Source: Pseudomonadales bacterium
GTDB lineage: Bacteria; Pseudomonadota; Gammaproteobacteria; Pseudomonadales; Azotimanducaceae
Assembly: GCA_028822125.1 (NCBI GenBank)
Contig: JAPKEK010000236.1
Location: 1 to 5,229 of the forward strand
Length of the DNA: 5,229 nucleotides
Direction of reading: 5' to 3'
A program made the translations under genes and the position numbers. Positions within the stretch are counted from its first letter, which is position 1, and the number at the start of each line of letters is the position of its first letter. Of the stretch, positions 5,120 to 5,229 are shown piece after piece. The notes beneath the pieces were generated by a model. That model had not been told where the DNA came from and ran no database searches. It saw only the letters and a program-made list of their open reading frames with translations.

Positions 5120-5168
5120 CTCATCAGCATCAAACTTGAAATCTAATTCAACATGATGTCAGCATCAA
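5099..5168. repeat. 35-bp tandem duplication covering the start codon of the phosphorylase-like gene
   Basis: Bases 5099-5133 and 5134-5168 match at 30 of 35 positions: one change at 5109/5144 and four adjacent changes at 5120-5123/5155-5158. Both copies contain the minus-strand start ATG-TTG-AAT. In the downstream copy it continues TGG (the real gene); in the upstream copy the fourth codon is TAG, giving a three-residue mini-ORF. CTTGAAAT recurs once more at 5178-5185, perhaps a third, degraded copy. Confidence 0.85.
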
Positions 5169-5229
5169 ATCTTATGTCTTGAAATATTGATAAAGTGTTC
5201 ATCCCCAGGTGGCGGCGGCCGAGCACGGG
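5169..5229. other. Right edge: upstream region of the phosphorylase-like gene, unassigned
   Basis: An A/T-rich part (5169-5202), where the minus-strand promoter would be expected, changes abruptly to a G/C-rich end (5203-5229). TAAGAT on the minus strand near 5170 could be a -10 element, but no matching -35 is clear. The minus strand is open from the window edge to the TAG at 5143-5145 in one frame; this is too short to tell whether it is the tail of another gene. Confidence 0.3.

Noticed and set aside
5143..5229. C-terminus of another minus-strand gene running in from the right edge
   Set aside because: The open frame is only 28 codons plus a stop, has no recognisable motif and ends inside the duplicated block, so it cannot be told from chance.

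Overview
The window looks like a piece of a Gram-negative, probably proteobacterial (most likely gammaproteobacterial) chromosome of moderate G+C. The evidence is two Sec signal peptides, one lipoprotein signal with a Gly after the Cys (compatible with outer-membrane sorting), and enzyme families common in such bacteria. The taxonomic placement is inference; no rRNA or tRNA gene is present to confirm it. The layout is loose, with four intact genes, one wrecked gene and long non-coding gaps, so this reads as an accessory or eroding region rather than a tight operon.

Left part (1-1066): an exact array of seven 7-bp repeats (2-50) runs directly into the ribosome-binding site of a small AhpD-like / carboxymuconolactone-decarboxylase-family gene (55-663, +). 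Downstream is a short pair of direct repeats. Then, on the minus strand, there is a strongly deleted and nonsense-mutated relic (746-1066) of a dimethylglycine/sarcosine-dehydrogenase-type FAD enzyme. Its first ~27 codons are joined to its last ~78 codons, with the roughly 700 residues between them missing. This relic is too short and broken to appear as a normal ORF.

Middle (1067-3799): a gap of about 340 bp with no convincing gene precedes a predicted exported small phosphatase-like protein with an HCQINLRAS loop (1410-1982, +). It converges on a 540-residue lipoprotein arylsulfatase (2177-3799, -) that has an intact C-A-P-S-R formylglycine motif.

Right part (3800-5229): a non-coding stretch of about 360 bp carries two short palindromes, three 22-bp-spaced direct repeats with an identical 12-bp core, and two hairpins. 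Beyond it lies a minus-strand gene (4163-5119) for a purine-nucleoside-phosphorylase / methylthio-nucleoside-phosphorylase-like protein. It carries a clear signal peptide, which is unusual for a normally cytosolic enzyme, and several changed active-site motifs. Its start codon sits inside a 35-bp tandem duplication whose upstream copy has the same ATG but stops after three codons.

Three of the four intact genes encode predicted exported or lipid-anchored enzymes acting on sulfate esters, phosphate esters or nucleosides. A role in scavenging outside the cytoplasm is a reasonable but unproven reading. They are not one operon: strands differ and the gaps are large. I see no mobile element, CRISPR array or RNA gene. 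The points most worth following up are the exported divergent phosphorylase with its duplicated start, the 22-bp repeat block, the heptamer array at the first gene's ribosome-binding site, and the deletion relic.
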